Shown: piece after piece, positions 26,440 to 39,705 of the stretch
Position numbering within the stretch: position 1 is the stretch's first letter
Layout of the letters: each line of letters opens with the position of its first letter
Assembly: GCF_021018895.1 (NCBI RefSeq)
Contig: NC_079366.1
Location: 20,801,896-20,865,895, forward strand
DNA length: 64,000 nucleotides
From: Seriola aureovittata
Lineage: Eukaryota > Chordata > Actinopteri > Carangiformes > Carangidae
Direction of reading: 5' to 3'
The notes under the pieces: model-generated
The model's database searches: none
Told to the model about the DNA's origin: nothing
Seen by the model: the letters and a program-made list of their open reading frames with translations, nothing else
Position numbers and translations under genes: made by a program

Positions 26440-26725
26440 ATTCTAAGTTGATTTTTATTATGGATTAGTCTGGAAATGACTTCCTCGCTTGATTGTTTGG
26501 GCTATAAAATGCCAAAAAAGGGAAAAATGTTACAATTTCAGTCCGTCTTCAGATGTCTTATTTTGTCCAAACAAACATCCAAACATCCAAAAGACCAAGA
26601 AAATGTGCAAATATTCACAATTGAAAAGCTGCAACCAAAGAAATTTGTGTCATTTTTGTTTAAAAAAATTCAAACAATTAATCAATCAACCAACCATCTA
26701 ATGAACTAATGATTTCAGTTCTAAT
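26440..26725 (+). repeat. Dispersed percomorph repeat, nearly full-length diverged copy
   Basis: From memory of the family, the order of blocks fits well: a GGATTAGTCTGGAAATGACT start, TGATTGTTTGGGCTATAAAA, then AAATATTCACAATTGAAAAG with CTGCAACC, TTAAAAAAATTCAAACAATT with ATCAATC, and a final ACTAATGATTTCAGTTCTAA. This element recurs in non-coding DNA of many percomorph fish. It has no coding capacity. Its presence supports a percomorph source. Confidence 0.65.
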
Positions 26726-26915
26726 TTGGACACAGTGGACTCCAAACAGAAAAAAAGGACAGAAAAATAAGATTACAGTAAAATAACATAAAAATCTTAC
26801 ACTGACTATAGCACAAAAGGGCCTAACTAAATCAAGCAAACAAAAGTATAACAAATCGTTGAATAACAGCATTGTGGTTTGAACTAGCGAGACGTGCTTA
26901 TTTTGGGCCACAATG

Positions 26916-26916
<1 letters not shown>

Positions 26917-26946
<30 letters not shown>
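26917..26946. repeat. (GT)n
   Basis: About 15 GT units. Confidence 0.9.
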
Positions 26947-26949
<3 letters not shown>

Positions 26950-27243
26950 CCGTATGTACTGTATGTGTGTTTAGGTGCTTTTTTCCTCTTAGGTGTTGTT
27001 CTGTTAGGCCTGTCAAGACCAAAATCGCTGCTTTATTGAGCATTTTATTGGAGCTGTGGACAGATCAGTCGCCCATCAACCTTTCACCGACCAATCATGT
27101 GCAGTGAGGGGAGGGACCTGGGAGGTCTGGCAGAGACGGACACTCGGCAGGGGAGGTGGGGAAGGGTGGGGGGGGGGCAGGCGGGTGGTCACTCACTCAT
27201 CACTTGGATGCAATCCGGCAGTCAGTGTGTGTATATGTCTGTC

Positions 27244-27265
27244 TGTGTGTGTGTGTGTGTGTGTG
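27244..27265. repeat. (GT)n
   Basis: About 11 GT units after a GTCTGTCTG block. Confidence 0.8.
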
Positions 27266-28419
27266 AGACGAGAAAAGGGTCAGTCACTGGTCACCAGATG
27301 GTAACTGTTTGGGCTGGACCACAGCAAGCAAGAAAGAGGGGGACAGTCTCTTTACTCCCCTTTCCCTCACTCTCTCCCTCACGCACATACAACAAACCGT
27401 GAGAGTGACGGGTGATAATGGAGCAGACACTAACAAATCTGCACCTCTTGGCTAGGGGCCTTGACTCGGACTCAGAGAGCAGACAGTCTGTCCGACTCAT
27501 AAGCCCAAGTACAACACACCACTACATACTCGGCAGACAGAGGGACCAGTGACCCTTACTGTGCACCGCTCAGTTTCCAGAGGCACTCATTTGTTGTTAA
27601 ATGACATTTACACCAGTGGAATTCACTGTGGTTAGCTTGTAGATGTATAAGCCATTGCCTCGTGGTACAGGAGTTTTAAATACAGCGAGCTGTGCAGGAC
27701 CTTGTCACTGTGTGTGGCCTTACAATGTCCAGGCTACTGCTGCTCTGGATATTAGCTCTTCTGTATGTCTGGCTATTAAATACCAATCCCCAGCCACACA
27801 CACACATACCACTTCCCTTTCAGTCTCAAAGTCAGGGACATAACAGTTTTGGCTGGCGAATATTGTGTGGGCCACAAGAAGAAGGAGAGAAAAACCAACT
27901 GTTCTTTTAGGTGAAACCTTCCAGCTGGAGACAGAAGAGGGGGAAAATAGAAACAGGCGTTTGCCAGGACAACCGAGGAGAGCAAAGTTGCTTGAAGGAG
28001 CACTTGTGACTGAGCAAAAAGTGTGTCAGGGAAAAGGGCGAGTCAATTGTACAAAGAGTGGAGACAAGCATGTGAGCTGGAGAACAAAGTGAAGCAGAAA
28101 GGGAGGAAAAATCAGCGTGTGAGCAAGTAAAGTGAAGCAATGGGGAAGGAGTGAAATAGAGTGAGGAGGAGAAGTTAAGAGAGCAAAATTGTAAAATACA
28201 GAAAAAGGGAGAGAAAGAAAGTCGAGAAGTGCCAGCAGCTGGACTGCTCCTGCTAATTCAGCACTTTAACAAATCAATGCCACTTGAGGAGTACAATCCG
28301 CACCCTGAGCTCAGCTAGACACATCAGTGAGACTGTAGGCGTGTTTGTGTGTTTTTTTGTGTGTGCGTATGTGTGTGTGCGCGCCTGGAGGGTTGATGAT
28401 GTTGGTGTGGGGTCGTTCA

Positions 28420-28570
28420 CAGTAGTCCACATTAAGGTCCAGTAATGTGTTAATTTATAACTCTATCGCCCCAGACGCCTGCATTATCCATCTGTGTCAC
28501 ACGCCAGGCCTACGATATCTATCATCCAGAGGGGGAAAAAATTGGCCAGTCCAGAGAGATTAAGCCACTA
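28420..28570. other. CNE candidate
   Basis: Repeat-free DNA with GTGTTAATTTATAAC and GCATTATCCATC between a GT-rich block and a T-rich block. Confidence 0.3.
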
Positions 28571-28946
28571 GTCGCACAATTTCTTCTTTTTTTCCTTCTT
28601 TCTTTTTCTTTCTTTTTCCCTTTAGCCTTATCTATTTCATCCCTCCACACCCCTCTCCCTTTGTCCTCAGCTCCCCAGGTCAGGGTGATCAATTAAGGCT
28701 TGACAGACTTCTCAGTCCTGGCTGACCACTGGAGCTCCAGAGGCCTTCCAGGCATCACTATCTACCCAGAGACAGAGCACTTACACTGGGCTTTAACACC
28801 CTCCCTCTCCCCTGGCCCTGGAGGCCTGTACGGGTGGTTGTTTGGATATCAGTGATCAGAGACTGAATTACGCTTCACTGTGACCTTAAAACGAGCTATC
28901 ACTTACAGCAGATTGACAAAACAGATTGTAATAATAAAGAACTGAA

Positions 28947-29059
<113 letters not shown>

Positions 29060-29463
29060 CTGAGAAGACAAAAATTGGCTCTATTTGAAAAGACCCTTGA
29101 CGCATATAAGTCAATGACACATAGCCTGGTCTGTCATAACATTACCAGAGCTGTAATTTTACAGGTTTCCACCACCGGGTTCTGGGCAATAATGTTGATA
29201 TTTCCATAAAATATTATGTAGCAGTAAAGTATACTTTTTCCCTGTTGACGCAATGTATTACAGTTGTCAAAACATGCAAACAACATACTGTATTTCTTGA
29301 GTAAACATGGCAGTGTGTGCGTGGAAGTGTGTGTATGTATGTGTTTGTGCGGGTGGCTCATGCTCTCTCTGTCAGTAGCAGCAGGCACTAATAACACACA
29401 GGGGGAAATGATCAATACTTACCCTCTCTATTCAATTTCACAACATCACTACTATCACCAGGC

Positions 29464-29476
29464 GCACACACACACA

Positions 29477-29510
<34 letters not shown>

Positions 29511-29518
29511 TACACACA
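29464..29518. repeat. Imperfect (CA)n
   Basis: CA array with AA, TA and GC interruptions. Confidence 0.8.
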
Positions 29519-30504
29519 GCAACAGCAACTCAGGCACATATGTTTACGTAAATACGCCGACATGAATGTAAAACAAAAGGCCTTTGACTAACGTAATGTA
29601 GCCAGAGGGCTGGTTAAAGCAGGAGAATTGGCTTTGGTGTGAATGTGAGCGATGCATTAATATTTATTTTGTCAGAAATACTCCCCTCTATCCTGGGAGA
29701 GAGGTAGTGAACATGAGATACAGAGGCTAACGGCGGGAGGAGGGTGGGGGGGTGGGGGGATTTCTAGGAAAGACAAGCTGGCAATTCCACCTTTGAAGAG
29801 TGCAACAGTCATCACGAGAGGAGAAAGGGAATCTGCCCATTAAGACTAAGTGGATGTCTATTAGATCATGGAGGTAAGGAGGTGGGCATTTACCATCAGT
29901 CCACCTCACAAACAACCTTGCCTGCCCCTGGACCATGCCAACGGCTGTGAGTGTAATACACAGCCGTCATGTTGAGATCCTTTTAAAGTTTCTGATAAAG
30001 TTAATGGAGTTTCTTTTTTTCTTTTTTTTTTTTTAATAAATGGCTCTCTAAACTTTAGTAAATGTACTCATCCTCTATTTAAAAGTATTTATTCCACTAC
30101 CAGGGACGTCACCTCTGCAAAAAAGGAAGGCAATTAAAAGACTATCAAAGTCACTACCCAGTCCTATGAGATCAAACAAACCCTCTGCCCTCTTTCTACT
30201 TCTCTCTCTGTCTGTCTGTCCCCTTCACTCCCCGCCCCGTCTTCCCCAGTGTAAAACCCCCCATTCTTATCACTGCGGTACAGTTAATCCTCCCTCTCTC
30301 CTCCTCCTTCCATCGCGGCGTCCCTCAGGGGTTACGTGAAAGGCTAAAAGGAGGGAGCACATTTGCCACTTGTCTGCGACACATAATACGGAGCAGGCAA
30401 TCAACTTTGGCTTGACATGTATTTGCTCATCTCTGGGACACACACACGCGCGCACCCCACCACCACCACTGCTGGGAAATTGAGGGGTGAGGGTGTGGGG
30501 TTGG

Positions 30505-30531
30505 AGGGAGGGAGGGAGGGAAGGAGGGGGG
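30505..30531 (+). repeat. (GGAG)n purine tract, G-quadruplex motif
   Basis: Four or more GGG runs separated by single A bases satisfy the usual quadruplex pattern. A similar but shorter motif lies at 2650-2669. Confidence 0.7.
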
Positions 30532-30819
30532 AGCCTAAATTAACACTTGACATTCAATACGGTCAGGTCCTTAATTGGCCAGGGCCTTCCTGAGAAGGCA
30601 ATTTTCTATTCCCCAAACTGCCCCCGCACTGCGCCATGTGCCAGTGTCATCTGTGTATGTATGTCTGTGTGTGCGAGTGTGTGTGTATGTGTGTGTGTGA
30701 GGAAGAGAGAAATTGCATCTGTGTGTAAGTATGTGCCACAGAAAAACTGAGACAATGTGTGTATGCATATATCCGTGTGAGTGTGTGTGTCTGTGTGTGT
30801 CTGTGTCTGTGTATTTGAG

Positions 30820-30925
30820 CCAGGGCCCTGTCCTGAGAGAGGCCCTCTGGTCCCTTTCCTCTCTCTAATGAGGCTGGATGAATTAGCGCTACGTGACATG
30901 ATTTGAACAGCGGTGGCCCCCACTC
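30820..30925. other. CNE candidate
   Basis: CTAATGAGGCTGGATGAATT followed by AGCGCTACGTGACATG in single-copy DNA between GT and CT-rich blocks. Confidence 0.3.
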
Positions 30926-31229
30926 CCCCTAACCCACCCCTCCTTCAGCCCTCCCCTCCTTCCCCTCCTTCCTCTTTGTCCTTCTCCCCTCCTCATCCCG
31001 TTTTTTTTTTGTTTTTTTTTCTTAAAGCAGTGACAGGCATCTGGTGGCCGAAAAAATGCCAGGAGCAACCCCGCGGCTCTCGCCTTTATGCATGCTGCTG
31101 CTGCTGCTTTATGCTACGCACATACACACAGACACACGCACAACTAGGCATCAGACACACAATGAAATACTTTCGCCTTCCTCCCGTTCCTTTTCCACTC
31201 GCACACGCAAACTCACTTGCACTTCCCCA

Positions 31230-31750
31230 CGGATCCAGTTACAGTTGATGTTATTACAGCTTTCAACCTGAGAGGTATTAGGCTTCCTTTAACCGATCTG
31301 ACAGCATTTACAACACAGGCAAGTCGACGCCTCTAATCGCCCCTGTGACTTCAGCCTATTACCAATTGATCTCAAAGAGAGCCTCCTCCTCACCTCCTGA
31401 CTGATGCTCAAGCTGTCGGCTCCTTTTACTCTTCTTTGTCATAATGCGCTATCTTTCTTAGCCGCTGCATCCTGTAAACCTGACTGCTCTTAAAGTGCTC
31501 TCATTTCACTTTTTTTTTCCCTGCAATAAATCTTACAGCCCTTTGCTTATGATATTTTTATTATTAATGTCATTGAGATATTTGGTCGCAAAATGATCAG
31601 GCACAAAGGATCACCTTTGCCCTCGTGAAGCCCAGTTTTAGACAAACAAGATGCTAAATTTATCATATTAATGGTTCTGCAGAAAAATAGCAGATAAATC
31701 CCTTGTTGCCTCCCTTTACAAATCTAAACTGATCAACAAACTCTGAAGTA
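31230..31750. other. Long CNE candidate
   Basis: About 500 bp without microsatellites. Contains CTAATC (31333-31338), CAATTGAT (31373-31380), ATTAATGTCATTGA near 31563 and AAATTTATCATATTAATGG near 31657. One of the best enhancer-like stretches in the window. Confidence 0.45.
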
Positions 31751-31999
31751 ATGGCCTGGATAAAGCAAACAAAAGCTGCAGATTTTTTTTTTTGTATTTG
31801 GAGGAAACATATCAAATGGATTAAATGCCATGAAATATTAAATGCCAGTCAGAGTCACACACATCATGCAGCGGACAGCGCTCCAACAAAGCACTTATCG
31901 CTGAGTGTGTTTCCCGACAATGGAAGAGGCAGCTCAGGCCATTTACAGAGAAAACATCAACAGTATACATGTGCGTGCGGCTGTACCTGTGCCTGCGCT

Positions 32000-32001
<2 letters not shown>

Positions 32002-32034
<33 letters not shown>
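32002..32034. repeat. (GT)n
   Basis: About 16 GT units. Confidence 0.9.
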
Positions 32035-32035
<1 letters not shown>

Positions 32036-32129
32036 AACAAAACAAATACATCTTCCGCTTTTAACACACACAAGAACTGCTTTCTCCTTACAAGAATTCT
32101 CACTTTGTCCCGTTGTTAAAGAGTGACGC

Positions 32130-32370
32130 CGTCACCTCAATCGCACAATAAATGTCACAAGAGGTGAACGGGCCAACAATGTGCGATGCCAGAGGTCGTG
32201 CATTGGCGGCGGCCTCCCACCCCGGGCTGTTTGCCGCGGATACAGGGTCAGACCAATTGATGTCTATCACAGTAGGCTAATTAGATCATTTGTGACTTAA
32301 TTGACATTATGGATTGTTAGAAGTGAAGTGCACCGCTGCTCAATATGTGATCATCTCACACATGCAGATG
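32130..32370. other. CNE candidate
   Basis: GCTAATTAGATCA (32277-32289) and TTAATTGACA (32298-32307) follow a locally CpG-rich part (32200-32240). It stops abruptly at a GT array. Confidence 0.45.
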
Positions 32371-32383
32371 CCTTCAATTCAGC

Positions 32384-32384
<1 letters not shown>

Positions 32385-32416
<32 letters not shown>

Positions 32417-32482
32417 GCGGTCGCATCCAAGTGAATAGGTATGCTCAGTGACAACACAACACACAGTGCCTTTCCCATCCAG

Positions 32483-32529
<47 letters not shown>
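32385..32529. repeat. (GT)n and (CA)n arrays in opposite orientation
   Basis: (TG)15 at 32385-32414 and (CA)22 at 32485-32529, separated by 70 bp of unique sequence. The arms are complementary. Confidence 0.85.
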
Positions 32530-32531
<2 letters not shown>

Positions 32532-32893
32532 TGGTATACACACACCACATTCACAAAAACAAAAGCCACCCAGAGTCTCAGATTGCCAGAAAAACACGAG
32601 CTGTGGGATGCCAAGGCAGCTGCATTTAACAGTGGCCATTAAATGTTATTAATCCAACAGAGCAAACATCTTTACAAAGTCAGCAGAGAGCGCAAACAAA
32701 TGCTTACACATGTTGCTTTAACACTTTGTTCACAACAAAAAGTAGCTAATGAGTTTAGACTTGAGTTTTTTTTTTTTTCAGAGGGTTAAAATGACAACAT
32801 AGTAAGAAAGCAATTTACACAATCTGCATGAAGACAAGACGAAATAGGAGTGTGTGAAAGTGGGCATCTGTGTCTGTCAGACTGCATATCTTT

Positions 32894-32952
32894 GTATGTG
32901 TGTATGTGTGTGTGTGTGGGTGTGTGTGTGTGTGTGTGTGTATGTGTGTGTA
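32894..32952. repeat. Imperfect (GT)n
   Basis: GT array with TA and GG interruptions. Confidence 0.85.
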
Positions 32953-33359
32953 CGTTGGCTACAAGCCTACCACAGCCTGTACCACTAGCCTCCCTTCTCC
33001 AGAACCTCCTTAAAATCCTCCCTGGGCCTCTAGCAATCAAATCTCCACGGTAAGCTGGAGACAGAACAGAACAGAGTGGAGAGATAGATGGAGAGTAAAA
33101 CATGGGAGCGAAAAAAGACTGAGAAAAAGCAATGAAACAGAAAATAGTGGGGGGGAAAGGCCTCTCTCCTCCTCTTCCTGTCACACATACACATCAGCCA
33201 CAGAGTTCAACTTATGCATTAAGAGATGTAATAGCTTTATTCTCCTCACCTGACACGTGAGCTGCAGACATGAATTCATTGTGTTACCTGTTGGGAAACT
33301 ATTTTCTTTCCACAACAGCTTTGGTAATTTGCCAGCACGTCGAAAATGTACAGCACAAA

Positions 33360-33361
<2 letters not shown>

Positions 33362-33398
<37 letters not shown>

Positions 33399-33424
33399 AC
33401 AAACACACACACTCTCACACACAC
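33362..33424. repeat. (CA)n with AA interruptions
   Basis: CA array with two AA interruptions and a TCT break. Confidence 0.85.
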
Positions 33425-33479
33425 AACAGCAGTGTCGGATTAGCAGGGGAAAGAGAGGGAGTCAACCGTAGGCTCTGAA

Positions 33480-33770
33480 CAAAATTACCATCATTATCCA
33501 TAACCATAAATAAGCCTGATGATGATGATGGTTTTAACAATAATAATAGCAATTCACCCTGAGTGCTTTTTCAAATAACAGTGACAGCATTAGCCACATC
33601 GCTAAGAGAAAAATGAAAGGCTCGGTGCCTTGAGAGCTCGTCTTCGTTGCCATTGCTGATGGGGCAAATTGGCAGGCAGAGCGAGCAGACAGGGGTCCTT
33701 AAAGACGGATGTAAAAATAGTAGGCTGTCGATTTGCCCGTTGAGCTGGCGCAGCTCCAAAGAAAACAAAA
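33480..33770. other. CNE candidate
   Basis: Single-copy DNA with a short (GAT)n at 33519-33531, GGCATTGCTGATGGGGC-like sequence and GTCGATTTGCCCGTTGAGC. No repeat otherwise. Confidence 0.35.
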
Positions 33771-34229
33771 TAACAGGAGTTGAGGAATAACAGGAAAAGG
33801 GAGAAGCCGTGGTGAAAGTATGCCCGAGTTCCTGTCACTTAGCACAGGTCACACCTAATGTCACCTTCCTCTGGACACACAACGGGAAAGAACAGCCTCT
33901 CTCAACAATGTCTCTGCCATATGGTCATGTCTTAAAATACTGCAGGCCGCTGCCAAATGTATACGTTTCCTCTGACTCGCTCTTTCTCTTCTCACTTAAG
34001 TCAATTATGTGTGATGATCCTCTCCGCTGGTGGCAATCTGTGGGTCACCGAAGCCAACACGGGCCCCTCCCAGCTCTCAATCCCCCTATGACCCCTAGTA
34101 CTGCCACTTCACACACAGACAAACACATACACACACACACAAACAGATAACACACAAAACACAACTATACTTCAGCCCTTTCATAACTGCCTGGACCTTG
34201 GTGACAGCTGCTACATTCCTGCTGTGTCA

Positions 34230-34232
<3 letters not shown>

Positions 34233-34295
<63 letters not shown>
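34233..34295. repeat. (TG)n microsatellite
   Basis: About 31 uninterrupted TG units. Confidence 0.95.
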
Positions 34296-34296
<1 letters not shown>

Positions 34297-34739
34297 GCTG
34301 CCCTGGCTCTATGCTCATGTCCCCCTCATTAGCCAGTGGCGGGGTGGTGACATCCTGAGCGACTGGCCCTTCAAACACACACTTCCTCTTCACACCGGCG
34401 ACTTCTCCCCTCTGCAGGAAACTACCCAAAGACAAATAACCAACGGCCTTCTTTTGAAAGGGATGTAGAAAATGAAAGACGGAAAAACAGGGTGTAAAGA
34501 GTGAAGTCGTCCAGTAGCTTAGCCGGGAAAAAAAATTAAAACAGGAGTAGGACAGTAGAAAGATGAAAAATATATATTTGTGATCAAACTAAAATACATC
34601 AAATTAATCTGTTAAAAAACAAAACAAAATGGTGCAAAACTAGCAAAAGGAAATTCACTCTTTTCCATCCAATTTGACATGTATTTCTTCAAGTTGTAAT
34701 TTTATACATAATAGTGGGGGTTGAATCACATTACTAAGG

Positions 34740-34756
34740 CCCCCCCCCCCCCCCCC
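34740..34756. repeat. Poly-C run of 17
   Basis: Seventeen C between AT-rich flanks. Comparable C runs occur at 46008-46026 and 51099-51112. Confidence 0.8.
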
Positions 34757-36697
34757 AATAGATTTATTTAAAATGAATCATTATTGATATTGTCAAAAAT
34801 GTTTCACATAACAAAAGAAGACTGAAAACAACAGAAGGAAATAAATATTGTATTTCTTTCCTTTCGCATACACATGCCCACACAGGACTAAAACAAATCC
34901 CTGGGAACGACTCAGCTACAGTAGATTTCACCACTCAGCCCCCTGATAAGAGGAGAGCAGATGGCTCTGCATTTCTATCGTTCCTCAACGCTCAACACAC
35001 ACATAAAACACGCAGTACACTGCCCTGCCAGACATATGATAAAGAAACCCTTTTTGACTGCGTCTCTACACTGTTCTGTGTCCTCTCCATTCTTCAGGCA
35101 TTCACCATGGCAGTGAGGCAGCCGTCTCCTCAGGACAAACAGGAAACAGCTGACATGGAGGCCGTGAGTGATGCTCACATGATGCTTATTGATCGCTGGT
35201 TGCCCCGGGTCGCGCACGCAGACTCAGGGTCGGTGCTTATCCATAACGCTGATCCTGCAGGGCATTACTGCACGGCTACAGAGGTTACTGTATGACCCAG
35301 GTCACACATGATCATGGCCATGTGTGAGGTGGATTTTTTTTTTCTTGGCAAGTTCATGCAGATACTATAAAGATCAAATTTGAATTTTTTTTTAAAGCTT
35401 ATGAAAGTAAGAGATGGTGAAGCAAAAGAAAGGAGAACGGAGATGTCTGCATGAGGAGTCATGAACAGTCTGACATTGTAATACACCAGAAAAACAGAAA
35501 ACACTGACGGGATTAAAATCACGAGTATTGATTTTATCCACTTAAACGTCTTACAAGAGTATGTACAACAGAAAAATATTTACTAAATGTCATGACAGAG
35601 AAACAGATTATATTAATATATCTTCAGGTTTCAATAAAAGTGAAAGGATATGCTTGGTGAGTCAATTATTTTAAAAAAGAAAAAAAAAAAAGAAAAAAAA
35701 TTAAAAAGCCAGTTGAAACAAGTTTAAAGTAAAAATGTTGTGGACGTCATATCTCCCTGGTTGGTGCCTGGGTAAATATAGTGGGGACCACAGCATGAAT
35801 GGGACCTTGTGCATCCTCCTACTCCGTCAAACTAGATGGGCTCTTAATAGTGCACACACACACATACGGTAAATATACAAGTAGCTGCCGCCACCTTCCC
35901 ACTCAGTCTTACTTGTACATTTCTGTGCTCTCTCCTGCAGAAATAATGCTGCCTTCAGGAAACACTCACATCTTCATGGCTGCATATGCACAAAGACTGA
36001 GGGAGATGCCCGCTGACTGAATGCCACTGTGGCCTTTCTCAGTGCTGCTTATGTTATCTGGACCTTCTAAACTGGCCGACAGCACTGCAATAACTACGTT
36101 AAACAGCATAAGAGCCGACCACAACTTTACAGTTAGGGACAGGCGCTATGAAATAGCTTTGGTGGTGAAGAAGTAGCTTTAAGAAACATTGCGCTCCTTC
36201 TAACAGTTGTCCTTGTGTTATTGCAACTGATAATCCTATGAACGTACTGCATGCATGCAACACCCGAAATGGTCCTCTGTTACACAGGTTCAATCTCAAG
36301 AGCCTCTCTCTATAAAGACAGTAGCTGCAGAATAAAACGATCGGATTTAGCATCCAGAGGATTGGTGGTGGAGATATAGTTTTAAGTAGGAAAGATAGTC
36401 GAGAGGAGAGAAAGAGGGGGTTGGCGTGTGGAGGAAGAAGAGAAGGAAGGAAAAGACAGCGAGAGAAGAAGAAGCAGTGAGAGACAGAGACGTAGTAGAA
36501 GAAGAAAAAGAAAAAGTAGTAATGGGGGAAGCGGTGCGTGTCTTTTCTGCAAATCTCCTCTTTCACCTCTGCTCTCCTCCAGCTCTCTAGCCAAGGCCAG
36601 CCAAGAGACACTTCACCTCGCACCCGCACACACATGGAGCCAGAGCCAACACACAGAAACACACACACAGAGGGAGAGGACACACACTCACTAAACT

Positions 36698-36823
<126 letters not shown>

Positions 36824-37199
36824 CTGGCATATGAGTATTTAGCCACCCACTCAGAAAAATAAATGGCAAAAGCACAGACACGAATGCCTTTAACGCACAC
36901 ATGCACACACGTAAACTTCAGTGTCAGAACACACACACACACTTGACACCAGATACATGTACGTATAGGCATCCATATGCTCTGTGTGCAACGACCCATC
37001 AAAGACAGACATGGAAATAATAACAGTAGAGTGTAACGACACACACACACAAACACACACGTTCACTCACTGTGGATAATGCTACACATATGCATCAAAT
37101 CACTGCCTCCCAGTCCCACACAATGGTAAGAAGCAGTGCATGTGCACCACATATGCAACATGCAGCATGTCTGTACCCCACTGTGTAAGACAATGTGTG

Positions 37200-37226
37200 C
37201 AAACACACACACACACACACACACAC
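37200..37226. repeat. (CA)n
   Basis: About 13 CA units. Confidence 0.85.
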
Positions 37227-37958
37227 TCACCGCTGTAAGTATATCAGTGTGTTAATAGGCAGATTAGCACACTCTGTGATCTGCACTGAGGAGGATAATA
37301 ACAACCCCATTTCTTCACTCAAACAAAACAAAGCAGAGCATGTTATTCCATAAATATGTCTGTCATCGTGCCCTCAGAGCTCACAGCATCCACTTTCAGT
37401 GGTTTAACAAGAACACACAGGACTGTATAGGCTGCATAGTGCATTCAGAAATCAGGGAAAATCAACAAATATCACTAATGAAAAGTTAAAATATGACACA
37501 AGATATGAAAGCAAGAAAATATTAAAGAAAGATGTAAATGGAAGAACTGAAGCCAAACTTTCCAAATTTACATTCAATATTTAAGGGGGAATTTTTTTTT
37601 TATAAGCCTACAAAACATATTTGTATGATCAATGCCAAAATGCCTGCTTAACAATTTGACACTGTCTTAAAAACAAATGCAATCTGAAACAATCACTGCA
37701 TGTTTTTTTTCAAGTAAAAAAAAAAATTAACATTACTTATAATTCTATCTATCTATATTGATTTTATCATAATGTTTTACTGCCTTTTTGTTTAATTTTA
37801 ATAAAGTTTTGGGATCTTAAATTTGTTAGTGCATGATAATGAGGAAAAGGAAAATGCTGCAGGCTTTAGAGTACAAAGTCAAAGAAAAATTTAGTGTGGC
37901 AAAATGCATGCACAAATTAAAGATTTAACACTCTAAATCTTAATAAAATTGTATTAAA

Positions 37959-38008
37959 ATTATTATTATTATTTCTATTATTATTATTATTATTATTACT
38001 ATTATTAC
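37959..38008. repeat. (ATT)n trinucleotide repeat
   Basis: Imperfect TTA/ATT units with TCT and ACT interruptions. Confidence 0.85.
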
Positions 38009-38079
38009 ATAAAAGTCAACATGTATTTGTAATTTATATTCTACATCATAAACCCTTGTAAATTCCTTGGATTATATGT

Positions 38080-38290
38080 GGACATAAGAGCCTCGGTGTG
38101 GGATGGAGCAGGCAGTACTGAGAGCAGACAGAAGCCAGGCGAGCTGTAATGCCACTGTACCTCTTCCAGGTCTCGGCCCATAGTCGACCTGTCGCACTTC
38201 AAAGGAAGCCGCGTTACAGCACCCTTGCAAAAAGAAAAGGAAGAGGCTATTTTAGAGGTAGTTTCAGACTGAAGACATGCACTGATTTCT
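38080..38290. other. CNE candidate
   Basis: Above-average CpG for the region (GTCGACCTGTCGCAC; AAGCCGCGTTACAGC) and no repeat until the T-rich stretch at 38305. Confidence 0.35.
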
Positions 38291-38489
38291 TTCTATCTTT
38301 TTTCTTCTTCTTCTTCTTTTTCTCCGAGGTCTGCTGTAAGCCTGGGTGGCAGCATCAGATCCTCAGGTGGAAGTCAAGGCACATTTTTTACGAGCTCGTC
38401 TAATCCCTGAGTTGTTCCCACATTCCTCCGACCAGAAGCAGATGAGAAAATTGAAAAAAAAAAAAAAAAAAAAGAGGAAAAAAAGAGAC

Positions 38490-38900
38490 GCGGCCTGCGG
38501 CTCCTGTATTGTGGAGGAATTATCCCTGATGAACCAATTAGGCTCGTAGCATCACTTAACTCCGGGGTTTTTAACTTGCAAGGGTCGATATTCATAGCCA
38601 AGCATGTACAGCAGCGGGTCAATTAAGGCTCCAAATATTATCACTCCGTAATGCCTGGGAAATAATTCAACTCCTAATTAATGTTTTTACATTTTTTTCC
38701 CTCCATAAAAACAATTCTGAAAGTTCCCTCTTGGAGTGTTTTGTAAAAATGTGCACCGATTTCTGAGAAAATAAGCAGTATTTATCGAATCCATTTCATT
38801 GATTTCATATAAATTGCATGCTGTTTATGCTGTTTCCTGTTGACACTTGCGTGGATTATGATGGCTGTAAATCTCCTGCTATGTGACTTAGAAAAAAAAA
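38490..38900. other. Long CNE candidate
   Basis: CCAATTAGG (38534-38542), TAATTAATG (38675-38683), GGTCAATTAAGGC and several ATTTAT cores in 400 bp of repeat-free DNA. Confidence 0.45.
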
Positions 38901-39573
38901 AAGTTTCTTCAAAGATTAAAAGCCCATTAAGGCCTGTTATGAAAGGTGTAAATTATTCACCCACAGAAATGCCTTCATCGCCACTGTTGTTAATTTCGTT
39001 AGTTTAGAGAAACACACAATAATGAGGAGCGACTGCATGTAGATGAGGTTGTCAATATGTAATCTTAACACACCAAAGTTAATAAAACATAAAGAAAATT
39101 ATTTAATTCAGCTTCATTTTCCACCAGTTTCTCCAGCTTCTAAAAGCACAGCAGAATATTTAGAGCAGGGAAACGATTCATTGTCTTGACGTCTCAGTGA
39201 ATGTGTAAATGAATGAATTTATTAATTCTGAAATAATTTACAAATAAAATGAAAAATACGAAAATGTCTCAAATAAAGGAGTCAATCACAGAGCTGATCT
39301 AACCATTTTTAGGAGACATTCGATTTCAAATTGATATCAATTTTCTTTAGGTCATTTTTCTTTACGCTGAAAGAGGCAGGTGCAACATCAGATCTCCTGT
39401 TTCATGATTTGATCATTAAAATCTTTGCTTTACTTTCCTCACAGTCGTCGGTCACTGATGTTCTGCAGCGAGATGATCAGACACCTGCTGTAAACCACAG
39501 CTTATTTCTGTCATTCAAAATCATACACTCACGTCTAAGTGAAATTAATTTTTTTTTTTCATTTCAGTCTTGC

Positions 39574-39575
<2 letters not shown>

Positions 39576-39643
<68 letters not shown>

Positions 39644-39660
39644 TGTCTGTCTGTGTGTGT

Positions 39661-39705
<45 letters not shown>

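Noticed and set aside
36099..36683. 194-codon minus-strand frame
   Set aside because: Composed mainly of CT/GA and T-rich low complexity (Phe, Ser and Leu runs) with no splice or start context.
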